Below, in pieces: positions 1 to 8,204 of a stretch of 64,000 bases of DNA (the first letter of the stretch is position 1; the number at the start of each line of letters is the position of its first letter). The stretch spans positions 11,680,001 through 11,744,000 of the forward strand of contig NZ_JAPNKC010000001.1 of NCBI RefSeq assembly GCF_026626705.1, in the 5' to 3' direction. Position numbers and translations under genes: made by a program. The stretch comes from Pyxidicoccus sp. MSG2 (GTDB lineage Bacteria > Myxococcota > Myxococcia > Myxococcales > Myxococcaceae). Under the pieces are notes generated by a model. That model saw nothing but the letters and a program-made list of their open reading frames with translations, ran no database searches and was not told the origin of the DNA.

Positions 1-40
1 GAAGAAGGTCATCAAGGAGATGTTCCCCTACGGGGCCTGA
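1..40 (+). CDS. rpmI: 50S ribosomal protein L35, C-terminal end (partial)
   Basis: Only the last 12 codons are present, reading KKVIKEMFPYGA and then TGA at 38-40. Such a short lysine-rich end, finishing in a Pro-Tyr, is typical of bacterial L35. The position directly upstream of rplT supports it, because rpmI-rplT is a near-universal pair. The rest lies left of the window. The 89 bases to rplT show no obvious terminator, so co-transcription with rplT is likely. Confidence 0.75.
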   Translation, partial: KKVIKEMFPYGA

Positions 41-129
41 GTGAGAGTGGCAGTTCGCGTGGCCTCGTCGGAGCGGCGGTACGCCTGAACCGGGAGGCTT
101 CAAACTACGCAGTCGAGAGTGAGTGAATC

Positions 130-477
130 ATGCGCGTCAAAAAGGGTGTCAAGGCTCGTCGCCGTCGCAATAGGATTTTGAAGCTGGCCAAGGGTTTCCG
201 CGGCCGTCGGAAGAACTGCTACAAGCGCGCCAACCAGGCGGTTGAGCGGGCGCTGGACTACGCCAGCCGCGACCGCATGCAGCGCAAGCGGGACTTCCGT
301 CGTCTGTGGATCGTCCGCATCAACGCGGCCGCTCGCACGGTGGGCCTGTCCTACTCGAAGCTGATTGCCGGCCTGACCAAGGCGAACATCGGCCTCAACC
401 GCAAGGTGCTGTCCGACATGGCCATCGCGGACCCCGCGGGCTTTGCGGCCGTCGCCAACAGCGCGAAGGCGGCCTGA
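130..477 (+). CDS. rplT: 50S ribosomal protein L20
   Basis: This encodes a 115-residue protein, the usual length for L20, which binds 23S rRNA early in assembly of the large subunit. The first 60 residues are strongly basic (MRVKKGVKARRRRNRILK and on), followed by the conserved globular part with GLTKANIGLNRKVLSDMA. The ATG at 130 is preceded by a purine-rich GAGAGTGAG stretch. It follows rpmI and precedes pheS-pheT-ihfA, the order known from Escherichia coli. In E. coli, L20 represses its own operon by binding the mRNA; that control is not visible here. Confidence 0.98.
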   Translation: MRVKKGVKARRRRNRILKLAKGFRGRRKNCYKRANQAVERALDYASRDRMQRKRDFRRLWIVRINAAARTVGLSYSKLIAGLTKANIGLNRKVLSDMAIADPAGFAAVANSAKAA

Positions 478-537
478 GACACACGCCAGGCCCGTGAGGG
501 TCGGCAATAAAACGGATGGGGTGGCGGCTTGAAGCCA

Positions 538-594
538 GGGCCGCCCCTTCCGGGTGAGTGAACGGGCTGCCTCTTCGGGGCGGCCCTTTTTTTT
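538..594 (+). terminator. Stem-loop with U tract between rplT and pheS (terminator or attenuator)
   Basis: GGGCCGCCCC (538-547) pairs perfectly with GGGGCGGCCC (577-586), and eight T bases follow (587-594). That is a canonical rho-independent terminator with a long 29-base loop. An alternative pairing of GGCGGC (523-528) with GCCGCC (540-545) would use the left arm and prevent the terminator. In E. coli pheST sits behind an attenuator at this same place. No phenylalanine-rich leader peptide is visible: the only short frame, 516-557, encodes 13 residues without Phe. Confidence 0.8.
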
Positions 595-642
595 GCCTCG
601 CGCCTGAGTGCGCACGAGGCGTGTGAATGGAGGCGGAAGTCC

Positions 643-1692
643 ATGCGAGATCGGTTGCTGGCGCTGGCGGAGTCCGCGCGGCGGGAAATCGGCGTCGCGT
701 CCGAGGTGTCCGCGGTGGAGGCGCTTCGGGTCCGCTACCTGGGCAAGAAGGGCGAGCTGTCCGGAGTGCTGGGCGGCATGGGCAAGCTGCCCCCCGAGGA
801 GCGACGGGCGCTGGGCGAGGTGGCCAACACCGTCAAGGCGGAGCTGGAGAAGCTCCTCGCCGAGGCGGTGCAGCGCGCCGAGGAGGCGGCGCTGGCGGCG
901 CAGCTCAAGGGCCCCGGGTTGGACGTGACGTTGCCGGGGCGGACGGTGGCGCCGGGCAGCCGGCACCCGGTGTCCCGGACGATGGAGGAAATCGTCCGCA
1001 CCTTCTCGAGGCTCGGCTTCGACGTGGCGAGCGGCCCGGAAATCGAGCTCGACTACTTCAACTTCGAGGCGCTGAACCTGCCGAAGGACCACCCCGCGCG
1101 GGACATGCAGGACACCTTCTACGTGGAGGAGGCCTCGCTGGGCCACGCGAAGAAGGCGGACAGCCCGGTGCTGCTGCGCACGCACACGTCGCCGGTGCAG
1201 GTGCGGTACATGCTCAACCGCAAGCCGCCCATCCGCGCGGTGATGCCGGGGCGGGTGTACCGGCGCGACTCGGACATCACCCACACGCCCATGTTCCACC
1301 AGGTGGAGGGCCTGCTGGTGGACAAGGACGTGACGTTCGCCGAGCTGAAGGGCTCGCTGGATGCGTTCGTGAAGGCGTTCTTCGGCTCGGACACGCGCAC
1401 GCGCTTCCGCCCGTCCTTCTTCCCCTTCACGGAGCCGTCGGCGGAGGTGGACATCTCCTGCACCTCGTGCGGCGGGAAGGGGTGCCGGGTGTGCAAGCAG
1501 ACGGGGTGGTTGGAGGTGCTGGGCAGCGGCATGGTGCACCCCAACGTCTTCACCTCCGCGGGGTACGACCCGGGCGAGGTGACGGGCTACGCGTTTGGCA
1601 TGGGCGTGGAGCGCATCGCCATGCTGCGCTACCGCATCGACGACCTGCGGATGATGTTCGAGAACGACGCGCGCTTCCTCGAGCAGTTCTGA
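643..1692 (+). CDS. pheS: Phenylalanine-tRNA ligase alpha subunit
   Basis: This 349-residue protein is the catalytic subunit of the cytosolic alpha2-beta2 enzyme that charges tRNA-Phe. The first ~90 residues are the helical coiled-coil arm that binds tRNA. The class II synthetase core follows, with HTSPVQVRYM, GRVYRRDSDITHTPMFHQVEG (motif 2 area) and GYAFGMGVERIAMLRYRI (motif 3). A cysteine cluster CTSCGGKGCRVC sits near residue 272; similar cysteines occur in many bacterial PheS proteins. The ATG at 643 has GGAGG at 628-632. The gene lies 64 bases before pheT. Confidence 0.98.
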   Translation: MRDRLLALAESARREIGVASEVSAVEALRVRYLGKKGELSGVLGGMGKLPPEERRALGEVANTVKAELEKLLAEAVQRAEEAALAAQLKGPGLDVTLPGRTVAPGSRHPVSRTMEEIVRTFSRLGFDVASGPEIELDYFNFEALNLPKDHPARDMQDTFYVEEASLGHAKKADSPVLLRTHTSPVQVRYMLNRKPPIRAVMPGRVYRRDSDITHTPMFHQVEGLLVDKDVTFAELKGSLDAFVKAFFGSDTRTRFRPSFFPFTEPSAEVDISCTSCGGKGCRVCKQTGWLEVLGSGMVHPNVFTSAGYDPGEVTGYAFGMGVERIAMLRYRIDDLRMMFENDARFLEQF

Positions 1693-1756
1693 GTCCCGTG
1701 GGGGCGGCTGTGTCTCGCGCCCCCGTGTTCCAGCCGTTGGGCAAGAGGGTGGACCT

Positions 1757-4171
1757 GTGAAGATTTCGGTGAAGTGGCTGGGCGATTACGTGGCGCTGCC
1801 GCCGTCGGTGGACGAGCTGGCGCGCAAGCTGACCGCCGCGGGCCTGGAGATTGAAGGACTGGAGCGTCCGGGCGAGGGTCTGCGCGGTGTCGTGGTGGCG
1901 CAGATCAAGGAGTCCGTGCAGCACCCCAACGCGGACAAGCTGTCCGTCACGCAGGTGGACATCGGCGGGACGGCGCTGCTGCAGGTGGTGTGCGGCGCGA
2001 AGAACTACAAGGTCGGCGACAAGGTGCCGCTGGCCACGGTGGGCACGAAGCTGCCCAACGGCGTGGAAATCAAGCAGGCGGCGCTGCGCGGCGTGGACAG
2101 CTTCGGCATGCTCTGCTCTTCGAAGGAGCTGGGGCTGAGCGAGGAGTCCAGCGGGCTGCTCATCCTGTCCCCCGACGCGAAGGCGGGCGCCCCCATTGCC
2201 GAGGCGCTGGGGCTGGATGACGTGGTGCTGGAAGTGAATGTCACGCCGAACCGGCCGGACGCGCTCAGCCACCTGGGCGTGGCGCGCGAGGTGGGCGTGG
2301 TGACGGGTGCCGTGTTGAAGGTGCCCCAGCCGAAGCCGGCGGAGTCCGGGACTCCGGCGTCCGAGCAGGTGAAGGTCCGCGTGGACGCTCCGGAGCGCTG
2401 CCCGCGGTACGTGGCGCGCGTGGTGGAGAACGTCACCATCAAGCCGTCGCCGCAGTGGATGCAGGACCGGCTGAAGGCGTGCGGCGTACGCGCCATCAAC
2501 AACGTGGTGGACGTCACCAACTACGTGAACCTGGAGTACGGGCAGCCGCTGCACGCGTTCGACCTGGACAAGCTTGGTGGGCAGGAAATCGTCGTCCGCA
2601 CGGCGGGCAAGGGCGAGAAGCTCACCACGCTGGACGGCAAGGAGCGCACGCTCGACGTGGATGACCTGGTCATCGCGGACGGGAAGCAGGCGCAGGCGCT
2701 CGCGGGCGTCATGGGCGGCGGCGACAGCGAGGTGACGCCGGGGACGAAGCGCCTGGTGCTGGAGTCGGCGAACTTCCAGGGCTCGGGTGTGCGGCGGACG
2801 GCGAAGCGGCACGTGCTGCACACCGAGGCGTCGCACCGCTTCGAGCGCGGCGCGGACCTGGACGCGGTGGTGCCGGCGATTGACCGCGCGGCGCAGCTGA
2901 TTGCCGAGCTTTCCGGTGGCACGGTGGCCCCGGGGCGCGTGGACGTGTACCCGGCGCCGAAGCCGCCGCGGCGGGTGACGCTGCGCTTCGCGCGGGTGGA
3001 GAAGGTGCTGGGCGTGGCGGTGGCGGAGCCGGAGGTGCGGCGCATCCTCGCGGCGCTGGGCTTCAAGGCGGTGGGGGAGGGGACGGGGCAGGTGACGTAC
3101 GAGGTGCCCCTGGCGCGCGTGGACGTGGAGCGCGAGGAGGATCTGCTGGAGGAGGTCGCCCGCGTCTTCGGCTACGACAACATCCCCGCGAAGCTGCCGC
3201 GCGGCCTGGCGGAGCTGGCGCCGGAGCCCGCGCACGCGGAGGCCGAGCGGCGCATGCGCCACGCGCTGGCGGGGGCGGGGCTGGACGAGGTGGTGAACTA
3301 CTCGTTCGTCGCGCCGAAGAGCCTGGAGGTGCTGGGCGTGAAGGAGCAGCCGGTGGCGCTGCTCAACCCGCTGAGCGCGGAGCAGTCGGTGATGCGCACC
3401 AGCCTGCTGCCGGGCCTGCTGGAGAACCTGTCGCGCAGCGTGCGGCACCAGGTGGAGTCGGTGACCATCTACGAGACGGGCCGGGCGTACTTCCGGGACC
3501 CGCAAGGTGGACAGGGCCAGCATCCGGCGACGCGCGAGGTGCACCGCGTGGGCGGCCTCGTGTGGGGCCTGCGGGGCGGCGGCCGGAGCTGGACACAGAA
3601 GGACGCGAGGGCGGACTTCTACGACGCGAAGGGCGCGGTGGAGGGAGTGCTGGAAGCGCTGCGGGTGGAGGGCGCCACCTTCTCGCCCGGAGAGCACCCG
3701 GCGTACCACCCGCGTGCCTGCGCGCAGGTGAAGACGGCGGACGGCACGGTGCTGGGCCACATCGGTGAGCTGCACCCGCGCGTGGTGAAGGCGCTGGGAC
3801 TGCCCGAGGGCGTGTTCGCCTTCGAGCTGGACACGGAGCCGCTGTACGCGGCCGCGAAGCTGGTGCCCGCGTACCAGCCGCTGCCGCGCTTCCCGGCGGT
3901 GCTGCGAGACCTGGCCGTGGTGGTGCCGGTGGAGCTGGCGAACGACGAGGTACGACGGGTCATCCTGGAGGTGGGCAGGCCGCTCGTCGAGGAGGCGCAG
4001 GTGTTCGACGTGTACACGGGCAAGCCCATCCCCGAGGGGCAGAAGAACCTGGCGTACGCGCTGCGCTACCGCTCCGCCGAGCGGACGCTGACCGACGTGG
4101 AGGTCAGCGAGGCGCACCAGCGCATCGTCGAGCAGGTGAAGCAGCGGCTGGGTGCCGCGTTGCGAGCCTGA
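1757..4171 (+). CDS. pheT: Phenylalanine-tRNA ligase beta subunit
   Basis: An 804-residue partner of PheS. Residues ~40-150 form the EMAP/OB-fold tRNA-binding domain (NADKLSVTQVDIGG, VCGAKNYKVGDKVP). B3/B4 and B5 domains follow, and a ferredoxin-like anticodon-binding domain closes the protein (PLPRFPAVLRDLAVVV through KNLAYALRYRSAERTLTD). The length is normal for the family. Translation starts at GTG 1757, with an AGAGGGT purine run upstream and the family-typical MKISVKWLGDYV start. It is probably translated from the same message as pheS. Confidence 0.98.
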   Translation: MKISVKWLGDYVALPPSVDELARKLTAAGLEIEGLERPGEGLRGVVVAQIKESVQHPNADKLSVTQVDIGGTALLQVVCGAKNYKVGDKVPLATVGTKLPNGVEIKQAALRGVDSFGMLCSSKELGLSEESSGLLILSPDAKAGAPIAEALGLDDVVLEVNVTPNRPDALSHLGVAREVGVVTGAVLKVPQPKPAESGTPASEQVKVRVDAPERCPRYVARVVENVTIKPSPQWMQDRLKACGVRAINNVVDVTNYVNLEYGQPLHAFDLDKLGGQEIVVRTAGKGEKLTTLDGKERTLDVDDLVIADGKQAQALAGVMGGGDSEVTPGTKRLVLESANFQGSGVRRTAKRHVLHTEASHRFERGADLDAVVPAIDRAAQLIAELSGGTVAPGRVDVYPAPKPPRRVTLRFARVEKVLGVAVAEPEVRRILAALGFKAVGEGTGQVTYEVPLARVDVEREEDLLEEVARVFGYDNIPAKLPRGLAELAPEPAHAEAERRMRHALAGAGLDEVVNYSFVAPKSLEVLGVKEQPVALLNPLSAEQSVMRTSLLPGLLENLSRSVRHQVESVTIYETGRAYFRDPQGGQGQHPATREVHRVGGLVWGLRGGGRSWTQKDARADFYDAKGAVEGVLEALRVEGATFSPGEHPAYHPRACAQVKTADGTVLGHIGELHPRVVKALGLPEGVFAFELDTEPLYAAAKLVPAYQPLPRFPAVLRDLAVVVPVELANDEVRRVILEVGRPLVEEAQVFDVYTGKPIPEGQKNLAYALRYRSAERTLTDVEVSEAHQRIVEQVKQRLGAALRA

Positions 4172-4193
4172 ATTCCTGAGTGAAGTCAGAGGG

Positions 4194-4223
4194 TTGACAC
4201 GTCTCCGGCAAGGCTGCAACAGT
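4194..4223 (+). promoter_or_regulatory. Possible internal promoter before ihfA
   Basis: A consensus -35 hexamer TTGACA lies at 4194-4199. At the expected distance there is only a weak -10, AACAGT at 4218-4223 (spacer 18, three of six matches). It falls in the 93-base gap between pheT and ihfA and could give ihfA separate transcription. The -35 is convincing on its own but the -10 is not. Confidence 0.35.
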
Positions 4224-4264
4224 GCCTGCGCGTTCATCGCACCGAGGGCATCCCGAGGAATCGC

Positions 4265-4654
4265 ATGACGAAGGCGGACATCATCGAGGGCGTCTACGAG
4301 AAGGTCGGCTTCTCGAAGAAGGAGTCGGCCGAGATCGTGGAACTCGTGTTCGACACCCTGAAGGAGACGCTGGAGCGCGGGGACAAGATCAAGATCTCCG
4401 GGTTCGGCAACTTCCAGGTGCGCCAGAAGAAGGCGCGCGTGGGGCGCAATCCGCAGACCGGGAAGGAGATCGAGATCTCGGCGCGCCGGGTGCTCACCTT
4501 CCGGCCGAGCCAGGTGCTGAAGAGCGCTCTCAACGGCGAGGCGGTGCCGGAGAACCACGCCGAAATCGACGCGCGCGAAGAGGCGGCGGCGGACGCGGCG
4601 GAGGCCCGGGGCGAGGACTTCGACGAAGAGGGAATGGAAGACGCGGAAGGGTGA
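4265..4654 (+). CDS. ihfA: Integration host factor alpha subunit (HU/IHF family)
   Basis: A 129-residue DNA-bending protein. The HU/IHF fold occupies residues 1-95: TKADIIEGVYEKVGFSKKES, the FGNFQVRQKKARVGRNPQTG arm that inserts into the minor groove, and VLTFRPSQVLK. The position right after pheT matches ihfA in enterobacteria. The family is usually about 95-100 residues. Here roughly 30 extra residues, very rich in Glu, Asp and Ala, form an acidic tail. GAGG at 4255-4258 stands just ahead of the ATG. Confidence 0.93.
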   Translation: MTKADIIEGVYEKVGFSKKESAEIVELVFDTLKETLERGDKIKISGFGNFQVRQKKARVGRNPQTGKEIEISARRVLTFRPSQVLKSALNGEAVPENHAEIDAREEAAADAAEARGEDFDEEGMEDAEG

Positions 4655-4683
4655 GTTTTCCCACGGTGGCCTGCTGCTCTTGC

Positions 4684-4712
4684 TTGACCTGAGCGTCGAG
4701 CGGGGGCATAAG
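4684..4712 (+). promoter_or_regulatory. Promoter of tRNA-Pro
   Basis: TTGACC at 4684-4689 and CATAAG at 4707-4712 are separated by exactly 17 bases. This is a good sigma-70-type pair, 35 bases upstream of the tRNA gene. A start point near 4719 would give a short 5' leader. Confidence 0.6.
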
Positions 4713-4747
4713 GGCGCACCGTTTCACGGCGGTTGCAGCAGCAGTGC

Positions 4748-4824
<77 letters not shown>

Positions 4825-4827
4825 ACT

Positions 4828-4881
4828 GAAGGCCCTGGAGTTTCCGGTGAAAGCCGGTGACTCCAGGGCCTTCGACTTTTT
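4828..4881 (+). terminator. Rho-independent terminator of tRNA-Pro
   Basis: GAAGGCCCTGGAGT (4828-4841) pairs perfectly over 14 bases with ACTCCAGGGCCTTC (4860-4873), followed by GAC and five T bases (4877-4881). It begins three bases after the tRNA CCA end. Confidence 0.92.
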
Positions 4882-5024
4882 GGGCTCCTGACTTCAGCGG
4901 CGGCAACACCGTCGTTCGGGACCGCTACAACCGGTGTTTCTGGTTCGTCGGCACAAACTTGTTTTACGGTAGTCCCTGGGAATTCAGGTAGGCTCGCGCC
5001 CTGATTCCTTGAGGACTTCCCTCC

Positions 5025-6512
5025 GTGATTGACACCTTGATGGCCGGTTCCGCCGCGCCATCGCGCGCTCGAGGCGCGATGGTCCGTGCCACGACAGCGC
5101 TGCTCGTCATGCTGTTCGTGGCGATCATCGTGGACCAGCTCGCGCACACCCGGCGGTTCTGGCTGCTCGCGGTGTTCCTGGGGCTGTTCCTCCTGTCCCG
5201 TAGCGGGATGAAGCGGCCCTTCTTCGCGCTGGCGTTCGCGATGCCCTTCCTTTCGCTCGGGACGAGCCCCGTGCTGTACATGATTGCCCCGACGCTCGAG
5301 ATGACGGTCCAGGCCTTTCTCGTCCTGTGGCTGATCAGGGCCGCACAGGGCAGGGCGTCACTGCCGGAGGCGGGGCCCGTCGATGGCGCGCTGCTGCTGT
5401 TCCTGCTGCTGGCGACCGGGTCGGCCACTGCCGCAGCAACGGCCCGGGTGCTGGCCAGCGGAGATTCACTCTCCGGGCTGGGTCCGGCCGTCATCGCGTT
5501 CCGGACCTCTCCGTATGCTCCCCTGTTTCCCCTCCGCGAGCTCTTCATCTTCCTGGAGGGGATCCTCCTGTTCAGCTTCGTGCGGGCGAACCTCTCCCGT
5601 GAGGACCTGGAGCCCCTGGCCATCCTCCTGCTGGGGTCGGCGCTCGGGGTGTTGCTGGTCGGCGTCTTCATCCTCTGGAAGATCGACCAGACCGACTACT
5701 TCCACGGCGTGAACCGGGCGACCGGTGTCTTCTCGGGGCCGAACCAGTTTGGAACGTACCTGCTCATGACCCTTCCCGTGGCGGTGGTGCTTGCCCGCAC
5801 CGCTCGGTGGCCGATGGCGCGTTGGCTGGCCCTCCTCGTCGCGGGGGGCGGGGTGGTGATGCTCTTTCTCTCGCGCTCGCAGGGCGCATGGTTGGCGGCC
5901 CTCGCGGCGCCGGTTCTCTCGCTGCTCTTCTTCCACCCCACCGTGACGCGCCCCATCCGCGGTGGGCGCCTGCTCGCAGCCGGCCTGCTCGTGAGCGCCG
6001 TGGCCCTGGGTGGCTTCCTGCTGGCGACGCGGACTCCCGAGCAGCTCAACGCGCTCTCCGACGGACGGTACTTCCTGTTCAGGGCAGGGCTCGGGATGGT
6101 CATCGAGAGCCCGCTCGTCGGCGTGGGGTTGGGCAACTTCTTCCAGTTCGTGGGGGACTTCTACCCGGCAGGCATCTCGGGGCGTGCGGCGAACGAGCAT
6201 GCCCACAACATGTACCTCCAGCTCCTCGCGGAGCTGGGGCCGCTGGGGCTGGCGGCGTTCGTGCTGCCCATCGCGATGCTCCTGGCCCGCGCGACACGGC
6301 CCCCGGGCCAGAGCCCGCTGGGCCGGGCCCTGCTCGTGGGCGTCCTGGCCGTGCTCCTGCACTCACTCTTCGACTACACGCTGTGGATCGCTTCCATCTC
6401 GCTGATCTTCTGGATGTACCTGGGGGTGTTGGCCTCGGTGCTGGACGGCTCGGGTGAGCACGCTCCGGCGAGACGCCCGCGCTTCCTGGCGATACCGGTC
6501 AGGCGGACATGA
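5025..6512 (+). CDS. O-antigen ligase / polymerase family membrane protein
   Basis: A 495-residue integral membrane protein with roughly ten to twelve hydrophobic segments. Its Wzy_C/WaaL-type domain shows SRSQGAWLAAL near residue 285 and the loop ANEHAHNMYLQLLAELGPLG near residue 390, which carries the histidine typical of ligases. Family members join or polymerise lipid-linked glycans on the periplasmic face of the inner membrane. The start is GTG 5025 behind a GAGGAC run; ATG 5040 is an alternative. Its stop overlaps the start of the ABC exporter by four bases (ATGA), so the two are translationally coupled. This suggests, but does not prove, a role in glycosylating or anchoring the exported product rather than LPS. 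Confidence 0.82.
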   Translation: MIDTLMAGSAAPSRARGAMVRATTALLVMLFVAIIVDQLAHTRRFWLLAVFLGLFLLSRSGMKRPFFALAFAMPFLSLGTSPVLYMIAPTLEMTVQAFLVLWLIRAAQGRASLPEAGPVDGALLLFLLLATGSATAAATARVLASGDSLSGLGPAVIAFRTSPYAPLFPLRELFIFLEGILLFSFVRANLSREDLEPLAILLLGSALGVLLVGVFILWKIDQTDYFHGVNRATGVFSGPNQFGTYLLMTLPVAVVLARTARWPMARWLALLVAGGGVVMLFLSRSQGAWLAALAAPVLSLLFFHPTVTRPIRGGRLLAAGLLVSAVALGGFLLATRTPEQLNALSDGRYFLFRAGLGMVIESPLVGVGLGNFFQFVGDFYPAGISGRAANEHAHNMYLQLLAELGPLGLAAFVLPIAMLLARATRPPGQSPLGRALLVGVLAVLLHSLFDYTLWIASISLIFWMYLGVLASVLDGSGEHAPARRPRFLAIPVRRT

Positions 6513-8164
6513 AACTCCTCGCGCTTCTGCTTCGCACGTCACGGGGCAGCATCCTCCTGGCGACCTTCTTCGGGCTGCTCTCCGGGGCCTGCAGCGCGGG
6601 GCTCATCGGCCTCATCAACCATGTGCTCGCGTCCCAGTTCAGGGCCACCGCCGCCACGGCCCAGGGCTTCGTCGTGCTCGGCGGGCTGACGCTGGTGCTG
6701 CGCTTCGGCACCCAGGCCCTCGTCAACCGGATCAACAGCGATGCGCTCTTCGCGATGCGCGTGCGGCTGTGCCGCCAGATTGTCGCCACGCCGCTGCGCC
6801 AGATGGAGGAGCATGGCATCCCTCGTCTGCTGGCCGTCCTCACGGAGGACATCTTCGTCATCAGCACCGCGCTGGGCCTGCTGCCCCGGTTCCTCATCAA
6901 CGCCGCCATCGCGCTGGGCTGCCTCGTGTACCTGGCCTGGCTGTCCTGGCCCCTGCTGCTCGGTCTGCTGGGCTTCATCGCGCTGAGCGCGGCCGTCTTC
7001 CGGCTGCTCAGCCTCGGCGCCTTCTCGGACCTGCAGCGCACGCGTGAGCTGCAGGACTCGCTGTTCAAGCAGCTCCGAAGCCTCACGGAGGGCATCAAGG
7101 AGCTCAAGCTGCACTACGACCGGCGCCAGGCCTTCCTCCACGAGGAGGTCGAGGAGACCGCCCGCACGGTGCGGACCCTCCAGATCCGCATCGGCAACAC
7201 CTTCGCCGCGACCGGGAGCCTGGGAATGCTCCTGTCCTTCGTCTTCCTTGGAGCGCTCATCTTCGTGCTCCCCGGCCTGGGCTGGGTGGAGGCGCCGGTG
7301 CTGGTGGGCTACTGCCTCGCGGCCCTCTACCTGCAACAGCCCTTGCAGGCTGTCATGGAGACCCTGCCCATGCTGGGCCGTGGCGACATCTCGTTGATGA
7401 AGGTCCAGCAGATGGGCCTGTCACTGGAGGACTCCGCCGCGGGCTCGCGCGTGGACACCGACTCCCGGCCCGTGACGCGGAGCTCCTTCCGGAAGGTCGA
7501 GCTCGTGGGCGTTACCCATACCTATCGCCGGGAGGAGGCGGACGGGAACTTCTCGGTGGGGCCCATCCACCTGAGCCTCCAGCCCGGGGAGTTGCTCTTC
7601 CTGGTGGGAGGCAATGGCAGCGGGAAGACCACGCTGGCCAAGGTGCTCACCGGGCTGTACCAACCGGAGTCCGGACAGATTCTCGTGGACGGGCAGCCCG
7701 TCACGCCCACGACCCAGGAGTCGTATCGGCAGCTCTTCGCCGCGGTGTTCTCGGACTTCCACCTCTTCGAGCGGCTGCTGGGGCTCGTCTCCGAGGAGCA
7801 CCTCCCCAAGGTGCAGGGCTACCTCGCGCGGCTCCAGCTGACGCGGAAGGTGCGCGTCGAGGAGGGCGTCCTGTCCACCACGGAGCTCTCCCAGGGGCAG
7901 CGCAAGCGGTTGGCGCTGCTCACCGCGTACCTCGAGGACCGCCCCATCTACCTCTTCGACGAGTGGGCGGCGGACCAGGACCCCACCTTCAAGGAGGTGT
8001 TCTACACGGAGCTCCTCCCGGAGCTGAAACGCAAGGGCAAGGCGGTGGTGGTCATCTCGCACGATGACCGGTACTTCCACGTCGCCGACCGTGTCCTCCG
8101 GCTCGACTTCGGCAAGCTGGAGTCCTCCGTCGAGCTCCCCCCCGCGCGCGAGCGCGTCTCCTGA
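6509..8164 (+). CDS. Cyclic-peptide-type ABC exporter (fused TM and ATPase domains)
   Basis: A 551-residue half transporter. Residues 1-310 are a six-helix membrane domain. The ATPase follows, with Walker A GGNGSGKTTLAK near residue 367, signature LSQGQRKRLALL and Walker B IYLFDEWAADQDP. The LSQGQRKR signature together with DEWAADQDP is characteristic of the SyrD/PvdE/YojI cyclic-peptide exporter family, which carries NRPS products across the inner membrane. This supports export of the nearby NRPS product. ATGA overlap with the upstream ligase gene indicates one transcript. The next gene is convergent, so this operon ends here. Confidence 0.9.
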   Translation: MKLLALLLRTSRGSILLATFFGLLSGACSAGLIGLINHVLASQFRATAATAQGFVVLGGLTLVLRFGTQALVNRINSDALFAMRVRLCRQIVATPLRQMEEHGIPRLLAVLTEDIFVISTALGLLPRFLINAAIALGCLVYLAWLSWPLLLGLLGFIALSAAVFRLLSLGAFSDLQRTRELQDSLFKQLRSLTEGIKELKLHYDRRQAFLHEEVEETARTVRTLQIRIGNTFAATGSLGMLLSFVFLGALIFVLPGLGWVEAPVLVGYCLAALYLQQPLQAVMETLPMLGRGDISLMKVQQMGLSLEDSAAGSRVDTDSRPVTRSSFRKVELVGVTHTYRREEADGNFSVGPIHLSLQPGELLFLVGGNGSGKTTLAKVLTGLYQPESGQILVDGQPVTPTTQESYRQLFAAVFSDFHLFERLLGLVSEEHLPKVQGYLARLQLTRKVRVEEGVLSTTELSQGQRKRLALLTAYLEDRPIYLFDEWAADQDPTFKEVFYTELLPELKRKGKAVVVISHDDRYFHVADRVLRLDFGKLESSVELPPARERVS

Positions 8165-8204
8165 CGTGGAGCGCCCGCGGCCATTCACGGGTGGGGAGCG
8201 AGCC

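Noticed and set aside
516..557. A 13-residue frame before pheS as a leader peptide
   Set aside because: It contains no phenylalanine and has no ribosome site, so it cannot work like E. coli pheM.
1550..4558. A 1002-codon minus-strand frame over pheT
   Set aside because: It is antisense to an unmistakable pheT and ihfA and has the same low-complexity make-up.
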